A DNA stretch of 64,000 nucleotides from the NCBI RefSeq assembly GCF_900119735.1, contig NZ_FPJW01000009.1, positions 1 to 64,000 on the forward strand, in the 5' to 3' direction. This stretch comes from Marinospirillum alkaliphilum DSM 21637 (GTDB taxonomy: Bacteria > Pseudomonadota > Gammaproteobacteria > Pseudomonadales > Halomonadaceae). A model generated the notes under the pieces. It was not told where the DNA came from. It saw only the letters and a program-made list of their open reading frames with translations, and searched no databases. Made by a program: the position numbers and the translations under genes. Of this stretch, positions 18,301 to 26,974 are shown piece by piece; positions within the stretch are counted from its first letter, which is position 1; each line of letters starts with the position of its first letter.

Positions 18301-20994
18301 ACCCCCACCCATCCAGAGGTGTCCGCCGTTGGTTAAAACAGCTGCATTAGGGTTAAACAACACTCCACCTACTTCATTGCCATCACTATCTGCCCAAAGT
18401 ACAGTATTGAGTTTGCCACCACTTGAACGGATCGATATACCAGGATTTAAGACAATATCGTTTTGCGACTTGAGCGTGAGTGTTGAAGATCCCAAAACAC
18501 TCACGGTATTGATATTTTGATTAAGTATGAGATTGTCATTTTGAGTGATGGTAAGTTGGCCATTTAGCATCAATGCATCACTGCCCTGGGCTTTAAGGAA
18601 AGGGGTCGCATAACCTTCAAGCATGACCCAGTTAGACCCAAAGTCGCTGAAACCATAACTTGAAGCGTGAGTCTCATTGCTCGTTATTTGTGTGCCGCCA
18701 GCACTTGTGGATAAACCATTAACCCAATAGCTGGTTACAACATTAGAGCCATCACCTTGAGCATTTTTTCCAATCAGACCACCTTTCGGGTCGCCTGTGC
18801 CTGTTGTGGTAACGGTTCCGCTGGCATAGCTGTTGGTGACAGTGGCATCGTTGGTGCGGATTTCACCAACCAGGCCACCAACACCACTCAAGTCAGCATT
18901 GTTGGCCTGAGCTGAGACCACGCCTGCCGCGTAGCTGTTAGCAATAACCCCACCTGCCCGAAAGGCTCCGACTAACCCGCCCACATTGCCTTCCGCCCCG
19001 GTGATGGTGACATTACCAAGGGCAAAAGAATTGCGAATGGTCGACACGCGGCCCGAGGCCAGATGGTTGGTTGCATCACCGACCAGACCGCCAACATTGC
19101 GGTTATTAGCGGTCACGGCCACATCGGTACTGCTCCACTCTATCGTGCTACCAACTGAATAGCCGACCAGCCCCCCTGCATCAGCAGCTCCTGCACCTGT
19201 GCGCGTCGATGTAACGCTTCCCTGCGCATGGACATTGAAAATATGGCTATTAGTGGTATTACCAACAAGCGCGCCCACGCCACCACCTGAATTGGTAACG
19301 TTTACACCCACCAGCCTAAGATTAGAAAGGGTCGCCCCTTCGGTATTACCAAACAGCCCGGCTCCGGACGCATTGTGGCTGACAGTCAGGTTCCGTATCT
19401 GGTTACCAAGACCGTCAAATTCACCTGAAAAACGCTGGCCCGTTGTGTTGGTTCCAATCGGTGTCCAGTTGACGGAGAAGTCCAGGTTGCCACCCAATAC
19501 ATAGCGGCCATTCAAACCACTGCTCATGCTTGCCACTTCTGACTGACTACGCAGGATGGTGTGATCCTGGCCATTGATGGCAAGGGTATTTGCAGAAGTT
19601 TCAGAAAGGTCAACGCGCCCATGCACGATCAAATGGCTGTTGTTATTGCCGTAGGTCGGACTGGCAGCATTGCCATTCCAACCATGATTCAGAGCAAGCT
19701 CAGCTGAGCCAGCTACAGTGAGCGTGGCGTTGATCAAAATATCGCCATGCGCTGTCAGGGTCAGCGTATTCTGATCCCATTCCACATCGGCATCTACATT
19801 GATATTTCCGCGCTCGGAACCTGCTGCTACGGTCTGAATTTCAACAGAAGTCGTTGCAAGGTTGTTTTGCAGTGTTGTTGCACCTATGCCAGAAGCACTC
19901 TGAGTACCATCCCCCTTGCTGATGGTGAAGTCAGTCGGATCAATCAACCAGGTACCTGTCTGCCCCTGCTCAGCACGAGTGGTTATTTGCACGTCTGCAG
20001 CTATTTGTACTTTCGCAGCACTGGTCTCGATAAACCCGCCATCGCCGCCATTGGGTGCGCTGGCATCCAGACGACCGGCCACATCAATTCGGTCATGGTC
20101 CATGCCGCCCAGGAGCTTGATGGTGCCCGTGCCGTGATCCCGGCTGAGGGTTCGTGCTTCAGTGGTACCGGTATGATTGATCACTGTGCGGGTCAGTTCT
20201 CCAACTGCCTGAGCAGTCAGCAGAACTGTACCGCTATCAGCGCGAATGGCACCGCCCTGTTCGATCAGGGCATCAATGGCAGCCTCTTCAATTTCCAGCT
20301 TGACCGGGCCTCCCATATCCAGGAGCACCCTTCGACCAGCACCCAACAACACATCACCCTGACTGGCGGTAATGCTGCCCGTGTTTTCAATGCGTGCAGC
20401 AATCAGCGCAACATAACCACCTTCGCCTGCTTGAATCTGTCCCTGATTAATTATTGCTGCATTGCTATCACCTTCAAACCGGTACCGACCGGCAGCAAAA
20501 TCTTCATTGCTGATGTTGAGGGTGGAGGCAACCAATCCACCCACATTAATCTGTGCCGTGGTGGAAAAAACCACACCGTTTGGATTGATCAGAAATATCT
20601 GGCCATTGGCATTTAATGCACCCTGGATACTGGATACATCAGAACCAATGACCCGATTCAGTGCTACAGCATCTCGCCCTGGTTGATTGAATGTAACGCT
20701 ATTGCCTTTTCCGATGGAAAAGCGCTGCCAATCGATGGCCATTTTATTGCTGGACTGATCAATCACCATATGACCGGATTGCTGGTTGATCTGCCCCTGA
20801 CCCAGAGTGACCTGCCCACCCGATGGCAGGCTATTGGCAAATAACTGACTACTCACCAGTAACAAACTACCTGCAGCCAGGAGAGTGTGCCCCGAACGTC
20901 TGATTTTCTGCCGTGTTCGACTGCTGCTCAGCTCACTGGTTACCTGCCACATCCCTTTGGATGCATTCCAGACAAGACGAAAAATGGTGTTCAT
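15295..20994 (-). CDS. TpsA filamentous-haemagglutinin-type exoprotein
   Basis: A 1899-residue secreted protein. Residues 1-53 are an extended signal peptide (MNTIFRLVWNASKGMW start, ESPR type). The TPS domain (~54-300) carries the NPNG motif (NPNGVVF near 137-143) that targets TpsB. A GLUG-repeat region (~515-760, GGLVGYS, GGLVGDA, GGLVGAF, GGLVGEI) follows, then long beta-helix repeats with two near copies of GGHLWMGGGSGS about 363 residues apart. Near the C-terminus is an MBG-like domain (GLVNGDAESVLTGALVYSGD) and an acidic tail. Likely an adhesin or surface fibre. No toxin domain, VENN motif or immunity gene was seen. The neighbouring kinase and regulator are likely controllers. The gene is intact. 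Confidence 0.92.
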   Translation of the reverse strand: MNTIFRLVWNASKGMWQVTSELSSSRTRQKIRRSGHTLLAAGSLLLVSSQLFANSLPSGGQVTLGQGQINQQSGHMVIDQSSNKMAIDWQRFSIGKGNSVTFNQPGRDAVALNRVIGSDVSSIQGALNANGQIFLINPNGVVFSTTAQINVGGLVASTLNISNEDFAAGRYRFEGDSNAAIINQGQIQAGEGGYVALIAARIENTGSITASQGDVLLGAGRRVLLDMGGPVKLEIEEAAIDALIEQGGAIRADSGTVLLTAQAVGELTRTVINHTGTTEARTLSRDHGTGTIKLLGGMDHDRIDVAGRLDASAPNGGDGGFIETSAAKVQIAADVQITTRAEQGQTGTWLIDPTDFTISKGDGTQSASGIGATTLQNNLATTSVEIQTVAAGSERGNINVDADVEWDQNTLTLTAHGDILINATLTVAGSAELALNHGWNGNAASPTYGNNNSHLIVHGRVDLSETSANTLAINGQDHTILRSQSEVASMSSGLNGRYVLGGNLDFSVNWTPIGTNTTGQRFSGEFDGLGNQIRNLTVSHNASGAGLFGNTEGATLSNLRLVGVNVTNSGGGVGALVGNTTNSHIFNVHAQGSVTSTRTGAGAADAGGLVGYSVGSTIEWSSTDVAVTANNRNVGGLVGDATNHLASGRVSTIRNSFALGNVTITGAEGNVGGLVGAFRAGGVIANSYAAGVVSAQANNADLSGVGGLVGEIRTNDATVTNSYASGTVTTTGTGDPKGGLIGKNAQGDGSNVVTSYWVNGLSTSAGGTQITSNETHASSYGFSDFGSNWVMLEGYATPFLKAQGSDALMLNGQLTITQNDNLILNQNINTVSVLGSSTLTLKSQNDIVLNPGISIRSSGGKLNTVLWADSDGNEVGGVLFNPNAAVLTNGGHLWMGGGSGSTVWNGLNVGNSYAAFLNTPATLSPVITERYSGINILGSTISTGGGDLYMSGKSAQTNYRFGIGTRFNGGNTITANNITIHGIGSSNAATAGDTNRGNWGVGIENTTMNATGDIHIEGQGGGQSAGDNGGGNHGIRMDANSHLNASGAGNITLIGIGGGNSAITANTDNDGIRLDGGRLTTASGEITLQGTAGLHGSSEGVNLNSGNVNNLIQSTEGGDITIIADTLTISSNQRLASTGHLVVKPLSTSTGIGIGGAAGSLQLASSYLDTNFVNGFSNIIIGSETAGNITVGGSTTYRDNLTLKTAGDITMNASSSLTGASGEDASLVFWADADGSGAGSIYLMNGSSITTHGGHLWMGGGSGSITWNGLTVGDGYAMAGTTHHVYTDAARQLKNGITLSDATLVTAGGDVALYGKSLNQSATGMQGYVGILFSKSEISSGDGDIHISAIQEGSSTNASWNYGLLMITRQNNLTSSIASTGGNIIIIGETAFAKDTHGAGVGLYGWNNPDSLLEIRSDSGDINITGRLNSTGYDGQYGGIYFFGESQENIVSQSGNIFLNGFSANPNVAGINVHPGNSTNSIGYDGINAFTGDITLNSNTFINFEGAITANTLNLLGSGVNYTLQSTENNVRLLAANTGSVSFTNSGALELGDITTSGKMDIATQTGDLTIKGNLLSGSTASDAIILNAGRSVAAGAASDGNIIHQSGNITTGAGGRAVLYTGSVAGSSGVTDLVGSGSGNFRYNSNATTTQYTTALGSSGLYAIYREQPTVTVTARDDNKITDATPYSGGNGVDITGLVNGDAESVLTGALVYSGDSQGATEEGSYVLTPGGLSNGLGYAVAFADGTLQIIAAPPVTPPPSPPSEPETTPSEPETSAVEVPTQPLETTRTLVSQVNQPAGTLSSDQRLQLNPGGSGLDQAVMLTTQRGGEMPAGIRRVVDQRVGTMEVVEVNTRELVAEEISSADLDRILLAQARQPGQQRVFLVDGGVNAAEGGDDE

Positions 20995-21002
20995 GGTGTT
21001 CT

Positions 21003-21045
21003 CCCCACAACAATGTGGTAGCTGGCAGGTGCAACACCTGCAGCC
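21003..21045 (-). promoter_or_regulatory. two hairpins in the tpsA 5' leader
   Basis: Read on the minus strand, a 10-bp stem with one bulge (GCTG-CAGGTG / CACCTGCCAGC, 21021-21045) is followed by a CCACA-TTGT-TGTGG hairpin (21004-21018) adjoining the GGGGAG ribosome site. They could influence translation or RNA stability. No known riboswitch class was recognised. Confidence 0.5.
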
Positions 21046-21146
21046 AGAAAAGTGCTTTGGGGAGATATGTTAAGCAGTTACAAATAGACAAGTCCTGAAG
21101 TAAAACTGAACAAAAAATGGATAAGGTGCTTTTTTATGGTTTTTGT

Positions 21147-21827
21147 TCAGTTTTTATCCAGCAAAATGCGATACCCGACACCTGACTGAGTAATGATGGG
21201 GTTGTTATCTTTATTGCAACCCATTTTACGGCGCAGGCGATAGATCAGCGAGGTGATGGTTTCCAGACTATTAACACCTGCTTCGCGCTCCAACTGGTGA
21301 AACAATTCATCACGAGGCACCAGTGAGCCACCGGCAGCCACCAGCAGTTTCAACAGGGTAAACTCTGCTTTAGTCAGGTGCTCCTGACGCCCATCATGAT
21401 GTGTCATGCAAAAACTCTCAGCATTCAGTGTCCAGCCCGTGAAACAGGATGTCTGAGTAGCTGTATTACGGCGCAGGGTATTACGTACCCTCAGCTCCAG
21501 CTCTCTGGCACTGAAGGGTTTAACGATATAGTCATCGGCACCCAGCTCCAATCCGCGAATACGGCTGGGTTCATCCATTCGGGCCGATACGATGAACACA
21601 GGCACATCACTCTGCTTGCGCAACTCAGCCAGTAACTCCAAACCGTCCACGTCTGGCAGGTTCAGGTCCAGCAGGATCAGATCAAACCGGTGTGTAGCCA
21701 ACTGCTGGCGGAAGGTTTCACCACTTTCAGCCACACTGATCTGATGCCCGTAGACCTGCAGGTACTCTCGGATCAGTTCACGCAGGTGAAAATCATCTTC
21801 CACCACCAACAGGTGTGTTGCGTTCAT
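21147..21827 (-). CDS. OmpR/PhoB-family response regulator
   Basis: A 226-residue protein: receiver domain (1-120) with acidic pocket VVEDD, phospho-Asp in LILLDLNLPD, Thr/Ser switch (IVSAR) and Lys in IVKPFS; then a winged-helix trans_reg_C domain (~130-226, ending TQSGVGYRIL). It would bind DNA as a dimer when phosphorylated by the adjacent kinase. Its ATG overlaps the kinase stop by 4 bp. The TpsA gene follows on the same strand after a 152-bp spacer, making it the likely target. Confidence 0.93.
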   Translation of the reverse strand: MNATHLLVVEDDFHLRELIREYLQVYGHQISVAESGETFRQQLATHRFDLILLDLNLPDVDGLELLAELRKQSDVPVFIVSARMDEPSRIRGLELGADDYIVKPFSARELELRVRNTLRRNTATQTSCFTGWTLNAESFCMTHHDGRQEHLTKAEFTLLKLLVAAGGSLVPRDELFHQLEREAGVNSLETITSLIYRLRRKMGCNKDNNPIITQSGVGYRILLDKN

Positions 21828-23761
21828 GCTTCGCTCCGTTTCTTCTGCTGTTCCGGCGGCACATCCGGCAATTCAACAATAAAACAACTGCCTTGCCCTG
21901 GCTCACTCTCCAAAAGTAACTGGCCGCCATGCAGACGTGCAATGCGCTCGGCAACATACAGCCCCATACCCAAACCAGGTTCGGTCACTTCAACGCCGCG
22001 CTGGAACTTACCGAAAATACGCTGTTGATCAGTCACCGGAATACCTACCCCGTTATCCCAGACCATCAGGCGATAAAGACCGGGCAGAGCCTGACCATCA
22101 ATTCGCAGGGTTCTACCCGGTGGATTGTGACGCAAGGCATTGTCGAGCAATTGCAACAGCAGGGTTTCCAGCAGTTGAGGATCACCAGCCAGACGACCGC
22201 TGACCTCCTGCTCAACCTGCGCCTGGCGTTGCTGAATCAGAGGTTGCAGCTGGGCCAACACCTTCTGCACCAGTGGGCGGCATTCAACCTGTGCCGCATC
22301 CCGCCGCCACTGCAGGCGCTCAAAGTTCTCCAACTGAAGCGCCTTGTCGACCAGTTGCATGAGTTTGTCCAGCGACTGGCGCTGATGTTCCAGGCTTTTG
22401 GCCTGCAACTCAGGGTTTTTGCCACCCGTAACACTCAGCAACTCATTGGCCGAAAGAATGGCTGCCAGCGGTGTACGAAACTCATGGGCCACACGCCGCA
22501 GGAACTGCTGCTGATCCAGACCAGCCTTTTGCTCCTCTTCCAGTGCAAGATTCAAGGCTTGGTCACGGGCTTTTTCATAAGCCCGTTTTGCAGCGTAAAC
22601 CCGATCATTAACGGTCAACTGCATCAACACCATATGCACCAGGCTACCGGCAATCGATAAGGCATTGTTCCAGAACTTCAGCTGGATCAGCCCCAGCAGC
22701 CCAAAAATGGTCACCAGTGCAGCCAGCATCAGCGGGCCAAACGCCAGCAGGTAAAAACGGGCTGCACGATTGCCGCGAACCGCCAACCAGATGGCCAGCA
22801 ACAGGTTAAAAAACACCTGCAGCACAAACACCTGCCACAACCAGGGCTTCAACCAGGCATCCCAGCCACCCAGAATCGCCAACACTCCCAACGTCAGCAA
22901 CAAACCGTGAAACAGCCACAAAAAGCGATCCAGTCGCGGGTGATGCCGCTGTAGCTGCACCAGATCACGCAGTAACCACCAAGTCAGTAGAATCAACAGA
23001 CTGTGCAACAAACTGATCCAGGGTTCTGCACGTAGCGGCTGATCCCAGGCCAGTAAAAAGTGGGCAATGCCTTCGGTCATTGAAAGGAACAGAGCCAAAG
23101 CCATCAGGTAGGCAGCATAAATGCCATAAATGCGTTCCCTCATTACCACTGACTGCATCGCATTAATCAGCGCCAACAACAGGGCCGCCATCAGAAAACC
23201 ACCCATCATGAGCATTTCACGTCCAAGGTGACGGGTCATGGCTTCCGGTTCCCAGATTCTCAGACTCGCCGCCAGGTTACTGGTGGTTTGAATCTGCAGG
23301 TACCAGGTACGCGTCTCGCCGGCCTCCAGACGCAACTCAAACACTGAAGTACGATGTTGCACACTGCGATGAGCCCAGCGGCTATTGTCACCTTGAACCT
23401 CAACTCGCCACTGGTCTTTGCCCACAGGTTGATAAAGCGTTACATGATCCAGGTGCGCAGGACGCACTTCCAGCCAGCCTTCATAGGCTCGGTCGTATTG
23501 GTTGGTCAGTGTGAATTTTAACCAGGCAGTACCGGGCTGGTACCCCAGGTTCAGATCACCATCCAGAGGGATAAATGCCTGCTCTTTGGCCAGCAAGTCA
23601 TTCAGTGTCAAGCGGTTATCAGCATCATAAAAAAACAACAACTGGCCGGCCAGGTCATGCACAGGGCGCACCAGGGTTTGTGCTTGCAGTAGAGTGCTGA
23701 ACAGCAGCAATACCAGCAGCAGTGTTTTGGGTATCAGTTTCGAGGCAGATGGTCCATTCAT
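21824..23761 (-). CDS. 7TMR-DISM sensor histidine kinase
   Basis: A 645-residue membrane kinase. After a signal peptide (~1-26) there is a periplasmic 7TMR-DISM extracellular domain (~30-160, jelly-roll carbohydrate-binding-like), seven hydrophobic segments (~175-390), a short coiled coil, HisKA (phospho-His in AHEFRTPLAAILSANELL, about 435) and HATPase_c (N, G1 DNGVGIP and G2 GLGMGLYVAERIARLHGG boxes). It probably senses a sugar or carboxylate outside and phosphorylates the overlapping response regulator. GGGGAAG at 23766-23772 decides ATG 23761; longer frames extend into murB's tail. Confidence 0.92.
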   Translation of the reverse strand: MNGPSASKLIPKTLLLVLLLFSTLLQAQTLVRPVHDLAGQLLFFYDADNRLTLNDLLAKEQAFIPLDGDLNLGYQPGTAWLKFTLTNQYDRAYEGWLEVRPAHLDHVTLYQPVGKDQWRVEVQGDNSRWAHRSVQHRTSVFELRLEAGETRTWYLQIQTTSNLAASLRIWEPEAMTRHLGREMLMMGGFLMAALLLALINAMQSVVMRERIYGIYAAYLMALALFLSMTEGIAHFLLAWDQPLRAEPWISLLHSLLILLTWWLLRDLVQLQRHHPRLDRFLWLFHGLLLTLGVLAILGGWDAWLKPWLWQVFVLQVFFNLLLAIWLAVRGNRAARFYLLAFGPLMLAALVTIFGLLGLIQLKFWNNALSIAGSLVHMVLMQLTVNDRVYAAKRAYEKARDQALNLALEEEQKAGLDQQQFLRRVAHEFRTPLAAILSANELLSVTGGKNPELQAKSLEHQRQSLDKLMQLVDKALQLENFERLQWRRDAAQVECRPLVQKVLAQLQPLIQQRQAQVEQEVSGRLAGDPQLLETLLLQLLDNALRHNPPGRTLRIDGQALPGLYRLMVWDNGVGIPVTDQQRIFGKFQRGVEVTEPGLGMGLYVAERIARLHGGQLLLESEPGQGSCFIVELPDVPPEQQKKRSEA

Positions 23762-23793
23762 TGATGCTTCCCCATGCAAGTCACCACAGCGGG

Positions 23794-24843
23794 TCACTGA
23801 CAACCCACCACTTCCGGTTCACGCTCCAGCGACACGGCAAAACGCTTTTGCACCTCAGCACGGATTTTCTCTGCCAGCGCCAGCAGCTGTTCGGCATCAC
23901 CACCACCCTGATGCACCAACACCAGCGCCTGGCGGTCATGCACACCCACAGCACCCTGTTGAAAGCCTTTGAATCCACACTGGTCAATCAACCAGCCTGC
24001 AGCCAGTTTAACCCCCTGCTCAGCGCGGTAGGTTGGCAGTTGCGGCCAGTCGGCCTTGAGTTGCTCCGCCTGCTGATGACTGACCAGCGGATTCTTGAAA
24101 AAGCTGCCAACATTGCCAATCACTGCCGGGTCAGGCAGTTTTTCCCGGCGAATGTCCGCCACGGTTTCAGCAATCAGCTGTGGCAAAGGCAGGTCATCCA
24201 CCTGCTGTTGTAAACGCCGCTGCAGGCGTTCTGCCAGATCACCGTAACCCAGCCGAGGTTCGGCCTGGCGCTTTAACTGCAGCTGCAAGGCCGTGATGAC
24301 AAAACGTCCTTTCCAGTCTCGCTTGAAACGGCTGTCACGGTAAGCCAGCGCGCAGTCTGCCGCAGGAATCACCTCAAAACGGGCAGCCTGTCCATTCCGG
24401 GGCAACCACCAGCCTTCCACAGCCAGCAGGCAATCAGCCACTTCAGCGCCATAAGCACCGATATTCTGGATCGGGGCGGCACCGGCCTGACCGGGAATCA
24501 GCGCCAGATTTTCCAGCCCGTGATACCCCCAGGCGGTGGTTTCCATCACCAGTTGGTGCCAGTTGTTTCCGGCAGGCACACGCAGGCACAGCTGATCCGG
24601 TAACTGTTGCGGCCACTCCAGTGGCCGGGCTTGTTGCTGCAATACCAGCGCATTCAGGGTTGAACGCAAAATGACATTACTGCCACCACCCAGCGGAAAC
24701 ACTGGCAAGTTCAGGCTCAGTGCAAAATCGAAAATTTCTGGCAGCTCATCCGGATGATCAGCACGCACCAACCAGGGCGCATGGCAGGTGAAACCCAGCG
24801 TATTAAGGCCGGTCAGGTCTGCCTGTGGTTGCTTGAAGATCAT
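23794..24843 (-). CDS. murB: UDP-N-acetylenolpyruvoylglucosamine reductase
   Basis: A 349-residue type I (E. coli-like) MurB that makes UDP-N-acetylmuramic acid with NADPH and FAD, an essential cytoplasmic step of peptidoglycan synthesis. It has FAD-binding FPLGGGSNVIL and ALIPGQAGAAPIQNIGAYGAEV, the catalytic Ser in GNVGSFFKNP and the Glu in LEREPEVVG. Length and start (MIFKQPQADLTGLNTLG) are normal. It abuts the phosphatase stop directly, extending the kdsB operon; a 32-bp gap separates it from the sensor kinase. Confidence 0.96.
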   Translation of the reverse strand: MIFKQPQADLTGLNTLGFTCHAPWLVRADHPDELPEIFDFALSLNLPVFPLGGGSNVILRSTLNALVLQQQARPLEWPQQLPDQLCLRVPAGNNWHQLVMETTAWGYHGLENLALIPGQAGAAPIQNIGAYGAEVADCLLAVEGWWLPRNGQAARFEVIPAADCALAYRDSRFKRDWKGRFVITALQLQLKRQAEPRLGYGDLAERLQRRLQQQVDDLPLPQLIAETVADIRREKLPDPAVIGNVGSFFKNPLVSHQQAEQLKADWPQLPTYRAEQGVKLAAGWLIDQCGFKGFQQGAVGVHDRQALVLVHQGGGDAEQLLALAEKIRAEVQKRFAVSLEREPEVVGCQ

Positions 24844-25335
24844 TCAAAGACCGTGGTGTTTGCGAATCTGGATCAGCAGGCGTTTGCAGGCCGACTCCAC
24901 CAGGTCAATCACCTGATGAAAACCGGCTTCACCGCCGTAATAAGGATCGGGCACTTCACTGATGGCCGAAGGGTTGTAACTCAGCAGCAAACGGATTTTG
25001 TCCAGCTGCTCCAGCTCTGTGACCAGATCTTCCAGCGCAGCCTGGTTCTGGCGATCCATTGGCAGAATGTAATCAAAACGATCCAGATCCCCGGCCTCTA
25101 CCTGACGCGCCCGCTGTGCTGACAGATCATACCCCCGATCCAGTGCCGCCTTCTGCATGCGGGCATCCGGTGCCTTGCCAACGTGCCAGTCACCGGTACC
25201 TGCTGAATCAATGTGAATCCGATCCTGCAAACCGGCAGTTTCCACCAGACTGCGAAACACACCTTCCGCCGTTGGTGAGCGACAAATATTGCCCAGACAC
25301 ACAAACAACACACTGACTTGAGGTTGACTGCTCAT
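24844..25335 (-). CDS. low-molecular-weight protein tyrosine phosphatase
   Basis: A 163-residue protein with the LMW-PTP catalytic loop [16 protein letters not shown] (C-x5-R-S) near the N-terminus and the general acid loop DPYYGG (Asp in VPDPYYGG) near the C-terminus. It dephosphorylates Tyr-phosphoproteins, in some bacteria linked to capsule synthesis. It overlaps kdsB by 4 bp and ends 1 bp before murB, so it is part of the kdsB-murB operon, an arrangement also seen in Pseudomonas relatives. Confidence 0.94.
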   Translation of the reverse strand: MSSQPQVSVLFVCLGNICRSPTAEGVFRSLVETAGLQDRIHIDSAGTGDWHVGKAPDARMQKAALDRGYDLSAQRARQVEAGDLDRFDYILPMDRQNQAALEDLVTELEQLDKIRLLLSYNPSAISEVPDPYYGGEAGFHQVIDLVESACKRLLIQIRKHHGL

Positions 25336-26117
25336 TCAGCATTGTCCTTCAACAAGGTTTTCAGACGCAGGTAATCTTCCGGGGTATCCACACCATGAGG
25401 ATGGTGTTCACAGGCTTCAGCCACATGAATCCGGTGCCCCTGCCAGAGTGCTCGCAACTGTTCCAGCTGCTCAGCCTGCTCCAAAGGTGCCGGTGGCCAG
25501 GTGACATACTGGTTCAGGAAAGCCACCCGATAGGCATAAATGCCGATGTGGCGTTGAAAGTTCACACCCGCAGGCAAGGCATCCGGCTGAAAATGGCCAG
25601 TACCCTGATTAATGAAATGATCCCTGACCCAGGGTTGTGGGCTGCGACTGAAATAAAGTGCCAACCCACGGCAATCACTCACCACCTTGACAATATTCGG
25701 GTTAAACACTGCCGCCACTTCATGAATGGTTTCACTCAGCGTGGCCATGCTGGCTTCAGAACAGGCCGCCAGGTTGTTCGCCACCTGGTTGATCAGTGCC
25801 GGAGGAATCAGTGGTTCATCACCCTGCACATTCACCACCAGTGCTTCATCCGGCAACTGCAGCAGCCGGGCCACTTCCTGCAGACGATCCGTGCCACTGG
25901 GATGTTCCGCCGAGGTCATGCAAACCTCAGCACCAAAGGCCTGCGCCGCATCGCGGATGCGTTCATCATCAGTGGCAATCACCACCCGGCTGGCATGGCT
26001 GGCACAAGCCCGCTCCCAGACATGCTGAATCATGGGTTTGCCGCCCATCATCAACAGGGGTTTACCGGGTAACCGCGAAGAAGCGTAACGCGCAGGAATA
26101 ATGGCCGTGAAACTCAT
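25332..26117 (-). CDS. kdsB: 3-deoxy-manno-octulosonate cytidylyltransferase (CMP-Kdo synthetase)
   Basis: A 261-residue KdsB that activates Kdo as CMP-Kdo for lipid A-Kdo assembly, an essential LPS step. N-terminal nucleotide-binding motif [23 protein letters not shown] and [11 protein letters not shown] are diagnostic. Normal length. It overlaps the Trm112-like gene upstream by 4 bp and the phosphatase downstream by 4 bp, so the operon order is Trm112-like, kdsB, phosphatase, murB. Confidence 0.96.
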   Translation of the reverse strand: MSFTAIIPARYASSRLPGKPLLMMGGKPMIQHVWERACASHASRVVIATDDERIRDAAQAFGAEVCMTSAEHPSGTDRLQEVARLLQLPDEALVVNVQGDEPLIPPALINQVANNLAACSEASMATLSETIHEVAAVFNPNIVKVVSDCRGLALYFSRSPQPWVRDHFINQGTGHFQPDALPAGVNFQRHIGIYAYRVAFLNQYVTWPPAPLEQAEQLEQLRALWQGHRIHVAEACEHHPHGVDTPEDYLRLKTLLKDNAE

Positions 26118-26302
26118 TTTTTATCCAGCTTCTCTTCAGCTGTGAGTACACGTGCCTCACTTTCCAGCATCACCGGCAGGCCATCACGAATCGGATAAGC
26201 CAGACCACTGGCCCGGCAAATCAGCTCCTGCGCTTCCTTGTCATAGGTCAGCGGGGCATGGGAAACCGGGCACACCAACAGTGCCAATAACTGTTTATCC
26301 AT
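26114..26302 (-). CDS. Trm112/YcaR-family small protein
   Basis: A 62-residue protein with a Trm112-like zinc-ribbon-derived fold: [25 protein letters not shown]...[11 protein letters not shown]. Only single Cys residues remain at each end of the domain, as is common in bacterial YcaR. Bacterial relatives are usually next to kdsB or lpxK and may support methyltransferase or LPS functions; the role is not established. First gene of the kdsB-murB operon. Confidence 0.9.
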   Translation of the reverse strand: MDKQLLALLVCPVSHAPLTYDKEAQELICRASGLAYPIRDGLPVMLESEARVLTAEEKLDKK

Positions 26303-26365
26303 TGCAGACTCCAGTTCTTGAAGATGAATCAGGTAGAATGTCCGGCTGGATTGTACACCAGTTTA

Positions 26366-26818
26366 ATGGAGGCTTTGTTGAAATCCCCCTGTGTCGGTTT
26401 CTGTTCCACCACCTTTGGTGATCCCATCTGTCGTGGTTGCAAGCGCACCATTCGCGAAGTTGATCAGTGGAATACCCTGACCGGTGGTGAACAGCGCCAG
26501 GTCTGGCAGCGCCTTTGGCAACAAACCACCGAAGTGGTGTGTCGTTATCTGGCGGTCAAAGACTCCACACTGCTGCGCCAGCAATTGCAGCGCTTTGCCG
26601 TGCGCCATCATCTGGGCGCACCACCAGAGGTCTGGGCACTGGATTTATTGCGTGCTGGCAGTGAACAAATCCGTGATCTTTCCGCCTACGGCCTGGAACT
26701 GTTGCCCAGTTGGAAGCGTCTAACTCCTGCTGAACTGTTTAATCGCATCAATGCCCAACTCTGGCTGGAAGCCGCACAGGCTGCTCGTGACAGCCACCCT
26801 GACAACGACCAAAGTTGA
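26366..26818 (+). CDS. DUF1289 domain protein with a helical C-terminal extension
   Basis: A 150-residue protein. The N-terminal DUF1289 segment (KSPCVGFCSTTFGDPICRGCKRTIREVDQWNTL) has four conserved Cys suggesting a metal site. The C-terminal ~100 residues are helical and not recognised. Function of the family is unknown. Earlier in-frame ATGs (26318, 26324) exist; 26366 fits the family N-terminus, but no strong ribosome site marks any of them. It diverges from the Trm112-like gene. Confidence 0.8.
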   Translation: MEALLKSPCVGFCSTTFGDPICRGCKRTIREVDQWNTLTGGEQRQVWQRLWQQTTEVVCRYLAVKDSTLLRQQLQRFAVRHHLGAPPEVWALDLLRAGSEQIRDLSAYGLELLPSWKRLTPAELFNRINAQLWLEAAQAARDSHPDNDQS

Positions 26819-26840
26819 AGCCTTGCTGCGCTTGCTCAAC

Positions 26841-26869
26841 TTAACTTTGTCGACACTTTAAACTACAAT
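26841..26869 (+). promoter_or_regulatory. candidate acnB promoter
   Basis: TTAACT (26841-26846), 17-bp spacer, TACAAT (26864-26869). Just downstream, ATCGATG-TCAC-CATCGAT forms a perfect 7-bp hairpin in the untranslated leader. Both are plausible from sequence only. Confidence 0.45.
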
Positions 26870-26974
26870 GCCAGCGCCTTTTAAAGGGATCGATGTCACC
26901 ATCGATTGCTTTGATTCAAAGAAACAGGATTTTTTGCTGTCGATCGAAGCGCTAACAGATGAGGGTATAAAACC

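Noticed and set aside
21003-21146. Possible c-di-GMP (GEMM) riboswitch before TpsA
   Set aside because: The two hairpins do not match the conserved core of GEMM or any other class I know.
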